In this document: piece after piece, positions 16,623 through 24,875 of the stretch
How the letters are laid out: each line of letters begins with the position of its first letter
Position numbering within the stretch: the first letter of the stretch is position 1
NCBI RefSeq assembly: GCF_022014595.1
Contig: NZ_CP091740.1
Span: 496,001-560,000 of the forward strand
Direction: 5' to 3'
Source of the DNA: Solitalea lacus
Lineage (GTDB): Bacteria > Bacteroidota > Bacteroidia > Sphingobacteriales > Sphingobacteriaceae
DNA length: 64,000 nucleotides
Program-made: the position numbers and the translations under genes
Notes under the pieces: generated by a model
The model's input: only the letters and a program-made list of their open reading frames with translations
Databases searched by the model: none
What the model was told of the DNA's origin: nothing

Positions 16623-17198
16623 TTGGAGTCGTCAAAGGCATATTTGCGTAAGCTGTACCTTTCAAAAAGGAAGAATCTTTCGGAGGGAGAGTTTGATCAA
16701 ATAAATCACGCTTTACTGCAGCATTTTAAGCAAATTGATTTTACGAATATAAAGGTACTACACCTATTTTTGTCAATTGTTGAAAAGCATGAGCCTGATA
16801 CCTCGTTATTGATAGCCTTTTTAAAAAGAGAATATCCTCATATCAAAATTGCTGTTCCCCAAAGTAACTTTTCATCGTTAACGTTAATGCACTTTTTAAT
16901 GGATGATGAATTGGAGCTGGCAAAAAATGACTGGAATATTCCTGAGCCGGTTAAAGGGAACCTGGTATCGCCAGAAGAAATTGACATGGTATTGGTCCCC
17001 CTTTTAGCTGTTGATAAAAAAGGATACCGGGTTGGTTATGGCAAAGGCTTTTATGACAGGTTTTTAATCGAATGCAGATCAGATGTTAAAACAATTGGTT
17101 TGTCTCAATTTGAACCCATTGCTGCCATTTTGGATTATAATGAGTTTGATATTCCGCTCGATGAGTGTATCACCCCCACCCAACTTATCCATTTTTAA
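16623..17198 (+). CDS. 5-formyltetrahydrofolate cyclo-ligase
   Basis: The enzyme converts 5-formyl-THF to 5,10-methenyl-THF with ATP. The 191-residue length fits, and the hallmark GYGKGFYDRF is present near residues 137-146, after DMVLVPLLAVDKKGYRVGYG. The start is TTG at 16623, giving ESSKAYLRKLYLSKRKNLS, the usual helical N-terminus; no ATG precedes it. It follows the SerB-like/ACT gene by 12 bases, so co-transcription is likely, and serine and folate one-carbon metabolism are linked. It meets hutG tail to tail with no gap. Confidence 0.93.
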   Translation: MESSKAYLRKLYLSKRKNLSEGEFDQINHALLQHFKQIDFTNIKVLHLFLSIVEKHEPDTSLLIAFLKREYPHIKIAVPQSNFSSLTLMHFLMDDELELAKNDWNIPEPVKGNLVSPEEIDMVLVPLLAVDKKGYRVGYGKGFYDRFLIECRSDVKTIGLSQFEPIAAILDYNEFDIPLDECITPTQLIHF

Positions 17199-18245
17199 CT
17201 ATTTTCTTACCGCTTTAATAAAATCGCTAACCAGGTATGCAATGGTTTTGGCTACCCGATTGTCATTGTTATTGTTGGCAAGTGAAGGAGCTCCCTCGGC
17301 TATATGCAAATAGGCTGGTTTTAATAAGCATGCAGTATTATGAATGTAACGTCGTGCATCATTTACCATAAATCCGCTTTGCGTTTCAGCGCTTGATGGG
17401 ATGTTAACAACAGTGTCAAGATCGATTTCAATACCTGTTGGAAGATCTTTTACGAAGTTAATGCCTTCTAAAACCGCAGAAGCTAGGTCAATTTTGGCAT
17501 GTAGATAAATACTCTCAAATGTTATATAACCTAAATCTGGATTAGATTTTAGTTCATTAAGTACAGTTTGTGGCTGATAGTTCTGCTGTAAGCCAAGCAT
17601 GAAATAATTCTTCAATAATTTTTCGTGGTAGGCATAACTAAAGCCATTGCCGCTGTGGCGACCTTCCAATGGACGAAAATCAGAATGAGCATCCATATTG
17701 ATGCAATTGATCATTCTGTTGGGTAGTTGTCCTGCTTCATGTAAACCTTCGGCAACTGATTTAATTATAGGATATGAATTATTATGCCCGCCTCCTATTA
17801 CTACTGGAATTTTACCTGCCTTAGCAATAAGTCTTACGATTTTAATTACACGCTTATCTACTTCTTCAACCAGTTTTCGGAGCTCTGCAGCTTGGTCATG
17901 CAGGAGTGGATTTAGCTTTTCGGAAGCAGCAAGCAGATCTGTAAAATCGATATGTCCCAGAACTAATAGTTCACTGCCGGAAAAGAAATCGTTGCTTTGA
18001 ATATTCAATATGGCTTTCAATGCACCGCTCCAGGCATTATGAGCTCCTGTTCGCCCGAGGTTTGCCTTCACTCCTATATCCTCGGGTAATCCCAGTAAAA
18101 CAAATCGGGCGGGAGAATTGACCAAGTCTTCCAGGAGATTATTGACTGAGGCTACGGTTAATACGCGTTCTCCTATTTTGGTTTCGTGTTCCCGGATGGA
18201 GGTCAGGCCTAAAATATACTCATCCGAATAAACTTGCAGTTTCAT
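17199..18245 (-). CDS. hutG: Formimidoylglutamase (arginase family)
   Basis: The 348-residue protein retains the ureohydrolase metal ligands: VIGGGHNNS (His), NMDAHSDFRP (Asp, His, Asp) and EIDLDTVV (two Asp). In the context of hutI and hutU it most likely hydrolyses N-formimino-L-glutamate to glutamate and formamide in histidine degradation. An arginase or agmatinase activity cannot be excluded from sequence alone. It lies 24 bases downstream of the small HExxH protein, which itself follows hutI by 35 bases, suggesting a hutI - small protein - hutG transcript. Confidence 0.88.
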   Translation of the reverse strand: MKLQVYSDEYILGLTSIREHETKIGERVLTVASVNNLLEDLVNSPARFVLLGLPEDIGVKANLGRTGAHNAWSGALKAILNIQSNDFFSGSELLVLGHIDFTDLLAASEKLNPLLHDQAAELRKLVEEVDKRVIKIVRLIAKAGKIPVVIGGGHNNSYPIIKSVAEGLHEAGQLPNRMINCINMDAHSDFRPLEGRHSGNGFSYAYHEKLLKNYFMLGLQQNYQPQTVLNELKSNPDLGYITFESIYLHAKIDLASAVLEGINFVKDLPTGIEIDLDTVVNIPSSAETQSGFMVNDARRYIHNTACLLKPAYLHIAEGAPSLANNNNDNRVAKTIAYLVSDFIKAVRK

Positions 18246-18269
18246 GGTGTTATTATTGGCAGGTTAAAT

Positions 18270-18605
18270 TTATAGGTATTTGAGGAATGAGAAAAGCTTT
18301 CGTGTGTTTAAATATTCCGGATTGTTGTCGTTAAGGTAAGCTTCCTTCTCAAAACAGATATGGTGGTAAGCCTTATTGGTATCTCTGCAGATAATCCATC
18401 TAGCCAAAAACTCAATTGCATACCACAAATAAAAGAACACTAAAAGTAATTCAATTTGTTGCCGCAAATGAATGCGTTCATGATTTATTAGTGTCCAATC
18501 TTTTTTCAGTTCAGTTGATTTTAGAATCACAAACGGCCATAAAGTAATGGCTTGAGCAAAATTGCCCGTCAGCATTTTAAGAAATCGTTTGGAAACTAAA
18601 ATCAT
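18270..18605 (-). CDS. Small membrane protein with an HExxH zinc-type motif
   Basis: The 111-residue protein has HERIH at residues 42-46, followed by RQQIE, a hydrophobic helix (LLLVFFYLWYAIEFLARW), and a conserved-looking YHHICFEKEAYLN near 80-92, where Glu86 or Glu88 could be a third ligand. The arrangement recalls the core of M56/BlaR1-type membrane peptidases, but the protein is far smaller. Similar short proteins occur across Bacteroidota, to my recollection, without known function. It lies between hutI and hutG, with 24- and 35-base gaps, so it is probably co-transcribed. Peptidase activity is only suggested by the motif. Confidence 0.8.
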   Translation of the reverse strand: MILVSKRFLKMLTGNFAQAITLWPFVILKSTELKKDWTLINHERIHLRQQIELLLVFFYLWYAIEFLARWIICRDTNKAYHHICFEKEAYLNDNNPEYLNTRKLFSFLKYL

Positions 18606-18640
18606 AAGTCTTTTTCTTTAATTGTTTTAAAGACAGTTTG

Positions 18641-19894
18641 CTAAATTTTTCTTCCCTTAATTAAAATTGAATCAATTAAGTTGGATCCGAAAGCATAAGG
18701 TATGAAGTTTACCGAAGGAATAGCTTTTGTAATTATTAAATTGGCTTGTTTACCCTTTGTAATACTGCCGTGAGTCGTAGATAAATCCATAGCATAAGAG
18801 CCATTTAAGGTTGCTGCATTTATTGCTTCGTTAGGAAGCATTTTCATTTTAATACATGCTAATGCGACAACTAAATTCATGTTTCCTGATGGAGTGGTCC
18901 CTGGGTTGAAATCCGTAGCCAGAGCTACTCCTAACCCGGCATCAATCATTCCCCGTGCATTTGCAAAAGGGATGTTTATAAACAAAGAACAAGACGGTAA
19001 TAATGTTGCCATGGTTGAGGCTCCCTTTAAGGATTCAATAACAGCATTATCTGTAACTTCTAAATGATCAACAGAAAGTGTCCCTTTTCTTACACATGCT
19101 TGTGTTGCTCCTAAGTTGGTAAATTGATTTGCATGAATTTTGGCCTTTAATCCAAATTTGGCTCCAGCTTCAATCACCCGTTCGGTCTGTTCAATTGAAA
19201 AGTAGTTTTGTTCGCAGAAAGCATCAATATAATCTGCAAGACCTTCATCGGCAATTTCTGGAAGTAACCTATTTAGAAGCATGTCTAAATACGCTTCCTG
19301 ATTTTGCTTGTATTCTTGTGGAAATGCATGAGCCCCTAAAAATGTTGCTTTTACTGGCAATGGAAACGTTTCTTTTAAGCGCCGTATGACACGCAACATT
19401 TTTAATTCAGCTTCGTAACTCAATCCATAACCGCTTTTAATCTCAATAGCACCGGTTCCTAAACTCATTACCTCTTGTAGGCGAAGTGCAGCACTGTCGT
19501 AGAGTTCGCTTTCAGATGTATTTGCTAGTTTGCGGGCAGAGTTAAGAATACCTCCGCCAGCAGCTGTGATCTCTTCGTAGGTTTTTCCCTGGATCTTCAT
19601 CAAAAATTCTTCTTCCCGCGAGGCGGCAAAAACTAAATGTGTATGAGAGTCACACCAAGTTGGTAATACCAATTTGCCTTGAGCATCTACAATTTCAGAC
19701 TGTGTGCCTTGAGCCAGAGAAAGCATTTCGGTATGCCCAAGGTTGTCCATTGAGCCAAAGTCGGCAATTTTGCCATGTTCTATTTTCAACCAGGCATTCT
19801 CAATTGAGGGGAGTTCAGCCATTTCAGCTCCTTGGAGTCTTAATTTTCCTTCAGGCTGAATACCGCAAAGCTGTTTTATATTGACGATTAACAT
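18641..19894 (-). CDS. hutI: Imidazolonepropionase
   Basis: HutI opens imidazolone-5-propionate to N-formimino-L-glutamate, the third step of histidine breakdown. The 417-residue amidohydrolase shows the metal-binding CDSHTHLVFA, SREEEF, EIKSGYGLS, KIHANQFTN, SVDHLE, and the C-terminal ATDFNPGTTPSGNM. It precedes the small HExxH gene and hutG on the same strand. The downstream hutG product would process its reaction product, and hutU 7.4 kb away makes its substrate, so the pathway is split into two loci. Confidence 0.96.
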   Translation of the reverse strand: MLIVNIKQLCGIQPEGKLRLQGAEMAELPSIENAWLKIEHGKIADFGSMDNLGHTEMLSLAQGTQSEIVDAQGKLVLPTWCDSHTHLVFAASREEEFLMKIQGKTYEEITAAGGGILNSARKLANTSESELYDSAALRLQEVMSLGTGAIEIKSGYGLSYEAELKMLRVIRRLKETFPLPVKATFLGAHAFPQEYKQNQEAYLDMLLNRLLPEIADEGLADYIDAFCEQNYFSIEQTERVIEAGAKFGLKAKIHANQFTNLGATQACVRKGTLSVDHLEVTDNAVIESLKGASTMATLLPSCSLFINIPFANARGMIDAGLGVALATDFNPGTTPSGNMNLVVALACIKMKMLPNEAINAATLNGSYAMDLSTTHGSITKGKQANLIITKAIPSVNFIPYAFGSNLIDSILIKGRKI

Positions 19895-19963
19895 TTTGTA
19901 ATTACCGGGTTTAGGTTACAAATTACGAGTTATTTCTAATCCAAAACTCATAACTTGTTAATT

Positions 19964-20731
19964 TTAAAGTTCTAAAAGTATGGGGCAATGATCTGAATGC
20001 TTTGCTTCAGGTAAAATGGTTGCTCGTTTTAAACTAGTCTCAAGCTCTTTTGTGACCAAATGATAATCGATGCGCCAGCCTAAGTTTTTGGCTCTGGAAT
20101 TAGCCCTGAAACTCCACCAGGTATAATTGTGAGGTTCTCTGTTGAAATGGCGAAACGTGTCAATAAAACCGCTGCTAATAAAATTTTCCATCCATTCGCG
20201 TTCTTCAGGTAAAAAGCCCGAGGAGTTTGCATTTGATTTAGGATTGTGGATGTCAATGGCACGATGGCAAATATTGTAATCGCCGGAGATAATTAATTTA
20301 GGATATTTCCAACGTAGTTGAGTTGCATATTCCATAAAGAAGTCCAAAAACTCAAACTTTATATTTTGCCGCTCTTCTCCACTTGATCCGGAGGGAATAT
20401 ATACACTCATCACCGAAACATCCGCAAAATCAACCCTAACCATTCGTCCTTCAAAGTCGTACTGCTCGTGTCCACAGCCAAACTCAACTGCCTCCGGCTG
20501 TAAACGCGATAAAATTGCCACGCCACTATAACCTTTTTTTTGAGCGGGATACCAATACTGATATCTGTATCCCATTTCTTCAAGTAGGGTGATTTCCTGT
20601 GGAATGTTTTCAGGATGGGCCTTAATCTCTTGCAAACAAACAACATCAGCAGCAGTAGCTTGTAGCCAGCTTAGCCAACCTTTTGAAATTGCAGAACGGA
20701 TACCGTTTACGTTATATGAGATAATCTTCAT
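19964..20731 (-). CDS. xth: Exodeoxyribonuclease III / AP endonuclease
   Basis: The 255-residue EEP-family nuclease has SYNVNGIRSA, CLQEIKA (metal-binding Glu), SGDYNICH, RIDYHLV and the terminal SDHCPI (catalytic His). It processes abasic sites and 3'-blocked ends in base excision repair. Its ATG overlaps the stop of the upstream cyclophilin gene by one base (TAATG), so translation is coupled. hutI begins 69 bases downstream. Confidence 0.95.
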   Translation of the reverse strand: MKIISYNVNGIRSAISKGWLSWLQATAADVVCLQEIKAHPENIPQEITLLEEMGYRYQYWYPAQKKGYSGVAILSRLQPEAVEFGCGHEQYDFEGRMVRVDFADVSVMSVYIPSGSSGEERQNIKFEFLDFFMEYATQLRWKYPKLIISGDYNICHRAIDIHNPKSNANSSGFLPEEREWMENFISSGFIDTFRHFNREPHNYTWWSFRANSRAKNLGWRIDYHLVTKELETSLKRATILPEAKHSDHCPILLEL

Positions 20732-21453
20732 TAGTTACTGCTCTTTTGCTGCTTCTTTAATTCCTTTTCTAATTTTTTAGTTTCACGCTTTGAAAGTAAT
20801 TCAACTTTCATTCTTATGTCCGTAACAGGGCGGTTATTTTCATCTGTTTTGGTGGAAGCAATTTTATCAACCATTTCAAGGCCTTTTACGACCTCCCCAT
20901 ATACAGTATAGTTTTGGTCGAGGTGAGGAGTGCCGCCAATTGTTTTATAAACTTCTCGTTGTGAAGCCGGGATTTTTCTGCCTTTCAACCGGGTTTGTTC
21001 TAACTTAGCTAAATCTGCATCAGTAAATTTCTTTCCTTGAACAATATAAAATTGGCATCCGCTTGAAGCTTTAGCCGGGTTGTTATCTCGTGCTGCAGCT
21101 AAAACTCCTTTTTTATGAAACAAACTGTCGTTAAACTCTGCTGGAATGGTATAGCCTGTATCGCCTTCTCCCAATACTTTGTCTTTGGGTGCTCGTTTTG
21201 AATCAGGGTCTCCACCTTGAATCATAAAATTTTTAATTACTCGGTGAAACATGAGGCTATCGTAAAAGTGCTGCTGAGTTAATTTAATAAAATTGTCTCG
21301 GTGCAGTGGAGTAGAATTATATAACCTGGCGATACAAATTCCAGAATCTGTGGTAAATTTTACGTAGTAATTAGGTTGTTTTTTTTGAGCATGGGCTTGT
21401 GTTGTATTGAAAAGAGCAATAAAAGAAAGTAACGTATAAAAAAGCTTTTTCAT
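20731..21453 (-). CDS. Exported cyclophilin-type peptidyl-prolyl isomerase
   Basis: A 22-residue signal peptide (MKKLFYTLLSFIALF, cut near AHA) is followed by a cyclophilin domain with FHRVIKNFMIQGGDP, AAARDNNPAKASSGCQFYIV and YTVYGEVVKGLEMVDKIA. These are substrate-binding and catalytic segments of the family, so it likely assists periplasmic protein folding. The C-terminus is a lysine-rich tail of about 20 residues (KRETKKLEKELKKQQ), perhaps a coiled coil. It is translationally coupled to exonuclease III. Confidence 0.92.
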   Translation of the reverse strand: MKKLFYTLLSFIALFNTTQAHAQKKQPNYYVKFTTDSGICIARLYNSTPLHRDNFIKLTQQHFYDSLMFHRVIKNFMIQGGDPDSKRAPKDKVLGEGDTGYTIPAEFNDSLFHKKGVLAAARDNNPAKASSGCQFYIVQGKKFTDADLAKLEQTRLKGRKIPASQREVYKTIGGTPHLDQNYTVYGEVVKGLEMVDKIASTKTDENNRPVTDIRMKVELLSKRETKKLEKELKKQQKSSN

Positions 21454-21468
21454 GTAATTTTAATTGGT

Positions 21469-21822
21469 TTAGAAAGAGGTATCGTAAAGTTGTTCAAAAT
21501 AATGCACAATGAGCGATTTCATTAACATTTCCTGTTCGAGCATGGTGTAGTTTGGTATCTTTTTTACCAGTTCCCAATGCGGCCAACCGTCTTGATCAAG
21601 TCCTTTAAGTTCATAAAAGCCCATATCGCTAAACAAGCGACAAGTTGCTATGTGCATCAATTCTTCTTTTTGTCTTTTGGAGAATTTCTTTGGCCCTTTG
21701 CCTAGTTCCTGAACACCGATGAGGAAGAGCATTACTTTAAGGTCAGGTGTATCACTGTCAAAATCCTCAGCAATGCGGGTCTGAAGTTTGGGCCATTTTA
21801 TATTTATTTCTGATGGAGTCAT
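21469..21822 (-). CDS. Conserved Bacteroidota hypothetical protein
   Basis: The 117-residue soluble protein has no signal peptide. Visible features are WPKLQTRIAEDFDSD, LIGVQELGKGPKKFSKRQK and HWELVKKIPNY. It is acidic at the start and mainly helical by composition. I recall close relatives as hypothetical proteins in Bacteroidota only. It lies 15 bases upstream of the cyclophilin gene on the same strand, so the two are probably co-transcribed. No function can be assigned. Confidence 0.78.
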   Translation of the reverse strand: MTPSEINIKWPKLQTRIAEDFDSDTPDLKVMLFLIGVQELGKGPKKFSKRQKEELMHIATCRLFSDMGFYELKGLDQDGWPHWELVKKIPNYTMLEQEMLMKSLIVHYFEQLYDTSF

Positions 21823-21940
21823 TTGAATTTATAAATTTAAGTTAGAGAACGGTGTTAAAGCACCCTTGTTTTAAAACGCGCTAAATTATCCATTTCATTT
21901 TAAAATAGGCTCATTCAAATTGAGGGTATGTTTAAAAAGA

Positions 21941-21973
21941 AACAGGCAATTTGAGATAACTAAATTGCCTGTT
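21941..21973 (-). terminator. Strong terminator after the DsrE-like gene
   Basis: AACAGGCAATTT at 21941-21952 pairs perfectly with AAATTGCCTGTT at 21962-21973. Read on the minus strand it is followed by TTCTTTTTAAAC. Confidence 0.85.
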
Positions 21974-21981
21974 CCACGTAT

Positions 21982-22392
21982 TTATCGGGCCGCTTTAATA
22001 TAGCCCCAGCCTTGCCTTTGCTTCATAAGAATCTCATAAATGCCATCAGGAACTGTTGTAACATTTGGCAAAAGCTGACTTTTGTCGATGTTTTGATTTT
22101 TCATTGCAGCTTCGCACACCACAAATGAAATGTTCTTGTTTGCAACTAACTTTGAAATGTCATCAGCAACTACTGACTTATCCTTAAGTACCATTTCAAG
22201 CCCTTTTGAGTACATCACTACTTCTAATTTCGCATCAGGTGTTGATTTTGTAATTCCATTTAGCCACCTTATTATAGACCGGTGATCAGACGTGTCCTTA
22301 CTCGTTAGGTCAAATACCACTTTATAGTCGGTTTTTTGAGCAAAAGTGAATAATGGGAACAGGAGCCCCATAAAAATGAGTAGCTTTTTCAT
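21982..22392 (-). CDS. Exported DsrE/DsrF-like protein
   Basis: The 136-residue protein has a signal peptide (KKLLIFMGLLFPLFTFAQ) and a DsrE-type alpha/beta domain: YKVVFDLTSKDTSDH at the start, DAKLEVVMYSKGLEMVL and FVVCEAAMKN. The cysteine in FVVCEAAM (near residue 96) sits at the position of the active cysteine in sulfur-relay relatives. Exported DsrE proteins are of unknown role, perhaps thiol or sulfane-sulfur related. The gene stands alone, with a perfect-stem terminator directly after its stop. Confidence 0.85.
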   Translation of the reverse strand: MKKLLIFMGLLFPLFTFAQKTDYKVVFDLTSKDTSDHRSIIRWLNGITKSTPDAKLEVVMYSKGLEMVLKDKSVVADDISKLVANKNISFVVCEAAMKNQNIDKSQLLPNVTTVPDGIYEILMKQRQGWGYIKAAR

Positions 22393-22601
22393 AGCAATAA
22401 ATTTAGATGTGTAAAATTACTGAATGTAGAGTGCTTTCAAGCTGTTTTTGCTGAATAACTTTTAATTTTAAATTGCTTAAGTTCATGTAAATCAATAGAT
22501 TTATACAGATTCATTTTTCATTAAAAGAACAAGACATCCTTCCATCATTACAAGGCTTTTGTGATTTTGACCAGCAAATCTTTTTTCAATAAATATTAAT
22601 C

Positions 22602-22607
22602 AGGAGG
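22602..22607 (+). promoter_or_regulatory. Canonical Shine-Dalgarno site before the DUF4242 gene
   Basis: AGGAGG is spaced four bases from the ATG at 22612. Perfect Shine-Dalgarno sites are rare in Bacteroidota and I saw no other in this window, so it fixes the start and hints at foreign origin or unusually high expression. Confidence 0.7.
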
Positions 22608-22611
22608 TTAT

Positions 22612-22887
22612 ATGCCAAAATTTGTGATTGAAAGAGAAATCCCTAATGTGGGCAATCTTTCCCAGAATGAACTGACCGGAATTGCGCAAAAGTCTTGCGA
22701 TGTTTTAAGGTCAATGGGTCCTCAAATTCAATGGGTGCACAGTTACGTTACGGGCGATAAGATATATTGTGTATACATCGCACCAAATGAAGAGGAGGTT
22801 AAGAAACATGCCGAACTTGGCGGGTTTCCTGCCAATAAAATATCAAAGGTTGCTGAAATTATTGATCCCACAACTGCAGAAGCATAA
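22612..22887 (+). CDS. DUF4242 family small protein
   Basis: The 91-residue protein begins PKFVIEREIPNVGNLS and has IQWVHSYVTGDKIYCVYIA, typical of DUF4242, a ferredoxin-fold-like small family sometimes described as nickel binding. Visible candidate ligands are few (His42, Cys53, His65), and metal binding is not established here. It has no signal peptide. A perfect AGGAGG sits four bases before its start, and a compact terminator lies 12 bases after its stop, making it a self-contained unit. Confidence 0.85.
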   Translation: MPKFVIEREIPNVGNLSQNELTGIAQKSCDVLRSMGPQIQWVHSYVTGDKIYCVYIAPNEEEVKKHAELGGFPANKISKVAEIIDPTTAEA

Positions 22888-22899
22888 TAATATATAAAC

Positions 22900-22924
22900 A
22901 AAGGCGGTTTTACCGCCTTTGTTG
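22900..22924 (+). terminator. Terminator of the DUF4242 gene
   Basis: AAAGGCGG at 22900-22907 pairs with CCGCCTTT at 22913-22920, then TGTTG. Short loop of five bases. Confidence 0.75.
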
Positions 22925-23020
22925 TTAAAGAGATTGAATCATACTGTTGAAAACTTTCCCATTAGTTTTCCTTTTGAAAAAAATAGCTTAGGCAGCTACA
23001 TTTATCACCAGTAGTTTACC

Positions 23021-24169
23021 ATGCTTATTCAAGAAAACCAAATTAAACCACAGATCTATCAAGCTATACTAATTCATCCAAACATTTCAGGAGGACGATG
23101 TTCCGGTAATCTGTTCTTAACGGCTAGTGGAGTGTTTTTCGATTCAGAAGCAATTAACTATTCCATTAGTTTGATGAACTTAATCATTAATGCAGGTGGA
23201 GCCGGGAATCGTTTTGTTTTTTTTAGAGATAAAGATCACGACAATATATCAATTTACACTTCAGATAAATCGGTATTAAAGAATGAGGTAATTGTAGCAA
23301 ATCGAAACCTTAACGAACAGGTCAGTTACGCCAAGAAAATGTTGAACAAATTGATGTTAGGAACTCTTGCTTTGTTAGGGGCTGTTGTTTTACTAATTGG
23401 AGCTCTTTATTTGTTAAAAGATAAAATGGTGGAAGGACTCGCTTCTCAAGTTCCGGTTGAATGGGAGAAAGCTGCGGGAGATAAGCTTTTTACAGCCCTA
23501 TCCTTACAATATAATATCATTCAAAATGATTCTTTAGAGAAGGAATTTGTTAAGGTTGCTGGTCCATTATTCAAACAAGTTGAAAGTCAAGGGTACAAAG
23601 TCGACTTATATTTTGTTAAAGATCCTACAATTAATGCATTCGCTTTACCTGGAGGAAAAGTTGTTGTACAAACCGGGTTAATTGAAAATGCCAAATCGTG
23701 GGAAGAGGTAATGGGAGTTTTGGGGCATGAGCTGGCGCACGTCACTCGTCGTCATCATATTAGAAGTGTAATCAATAATATAGGGGTTTTTACCATCCTT
23801 GCTGCAACCCTAGGTGATGTAAGTGCCCTGGCCGGAACGTTTGCCAATATTGGAGGTGATCTAGCTTCGCTTTCAAATAGTAGGGCTTTTGAGCACGAAG
23901 CCGATGAAACAGGTCTTGATTACCTTGTTGCTGCTAAGATAAACCCTCAGGGATTAATCTCATTCTTTGAAACCCTGAAAAAAGAACACGAAACTAAACT
24001 CAATAAAAAGGTAGAAGAAACTATAGACTTGTCTTTCTTATCTACCCACCCGAGCACTCAGGATCGTATTGATAATTTAAAAGAAAGAATAAAAAAAATT
24101 AACCTAAGGTTTTCACCTTTGCCTGGGAATTTCAATTCTTTTAAAGCTGTATTACAAAAAAGCAAATAA
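23021..24169 (+). CDS. M48-family membrane metallopeptidase with N-terminal PH-like domain
   Basis: The 382-residue protein has three parts. Residues 1-105 form a beta-rich domain (GNLFLTASGVFFDSEAINYS) with the look of a PH- or GRAM-like fold. Residues 110-133 are a membrane helix. Residues 140-380 are an M48 peptidase, with HELAH at 236-240 and a second glutamate motif (FEHEADETGLDYL) near 290-302. The soluble domain also carries FALPGGKVVVQTGL, a conserved M48 segment. It starts a run of four same-strand genes, the next three being AIM24 paralogues at 38-, 8- and 0-base spacing. A role in envelope quality control is suggested by family and context. Confidence 0.92.
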   Translation: MLIQENQIKPQIYQAILIHPNISGGRCSGNLFLTASGVFFDSEAINYSISLMNLIINAGGAGNRFVFFRDKDHDNISIYTSDKSVLKNEVIVANRNLNEQVSYAKKMLNKLMLGTLALLGAVVLLIGALYLLKDKMVEGLASQVPVEWEKAAGDKLFTALSLQYNIIQNDSLEKEFVKVAGPLFKQVESQGYKVDLYFVKDPTINAFALPGGKVVVQTGLIENAKSWEEVMGVLGHELAHVTRRHHIRSVINNIGVFTILAATLGDVSALAGTFANIGGDLASLSNSRAFEHEADETGLDYLVAAKINPQGLISFFETLKKEHETKLNKKVEETIDLSFLSTHPSTQDRIDNLKERIKKINLRFSPLPGNFNSFKAVLQKSK

Positions 24170-24207
24170 ATCGCAATCGTCAATAATTTATTAAAACCAA
24201 CTATACA

Positions 24208-24867
24208 ATGAAACTAATTGTTCTAGGAAAACCAGTTTTTGCCCACGTAGCGGTGGAGCTAGAACCCGGTGAAACGTTCATTGCAGAGTCAGATGCCATG
24301 TCGAGTATGTCGGCAGAGTTGGATATGACAGCAAAATTCAATGGCGGTTTCTTCGGGGGATTAATTAAAAAGTTTTTGGGTGGTGAAAGTTTATTTATTA
24401 ATCATTTTACCAATAATACTGATAAATCGTTAAGTCTCCACTTAACTCAACCTACCCCTGGAGATATTAATGTAAAAGAATTGAACGGCGAGAGCTATTG
24501 CATTCAAAGAGGGGCTTATATTGCTTCAGATCCCGGTGTAAAATTGGGCGTTAGATGGGCTGGTTTTGGTTCTTTAATTGGAGGTGAAGGGCTTTTCAAA
24601 TTGGAGGTTTCGGGACAGGGAAAAGTAGTTTTTGGTGCGTACGGAGGAATCATCGAAAAGGAAATTAATGGGGAATACATAGTGGATTCAGGCCATTTAG
24701 TTGCCTATGAGCCGGATATGAAACTTAAGCCACAGTTGGCAGGAGGAATTTTCGGAAGCCTTTTTGGTGGTGAGGGATTTGTTACCCGAGTAGAAGGAAA
24801 AGGTAAGATTTATTTGCAGACCCGCAACATGGCAGGTTTGGCATCATGGGTTAACAAACATTTATAA
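24208..24867 (+). CDS. AIM24 / TIGR00266 family protein, copy 1
   Basis: The 219-residue beta-rich protein has the family wording GGESLFINHFTN near 62-73, GGEGLFKLEVSGQGKVVFGA near 130-150, and GEYIVDSGHLVAYE near 155-170. AIM24-like proteins form a double-psi or trefoil-like beta fold; bacterial members are of unknown function. It has no signal peptide. It is the first of three neighbouring copies after the M48 peptidase, 38 bases behind it. Sequence differences between copies are large, so this is an old duplication. Confidence 0.9.
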   Translation: MKLIVLGKPVFAHVAVELEPGETFIAESDAMSSMSAELDMTAKFNGGFFGGLIKKFLGGESLFINHFTNNTDKSLSLHLTQPTPGDINVKELNGESYCIQRGAYIASDPGVKLGVRWAGFGSLIGGEGLFKLEVSGQGKVVFGAYGGIIEKEINGEYIVDSGHLVAYEPDMKLKPQLAGGIFGSLFGGEGFVTRVEGKGKIYLQTRNMAGLASWVNKHL

Positions 24868-24875
24868 GATTTCAC

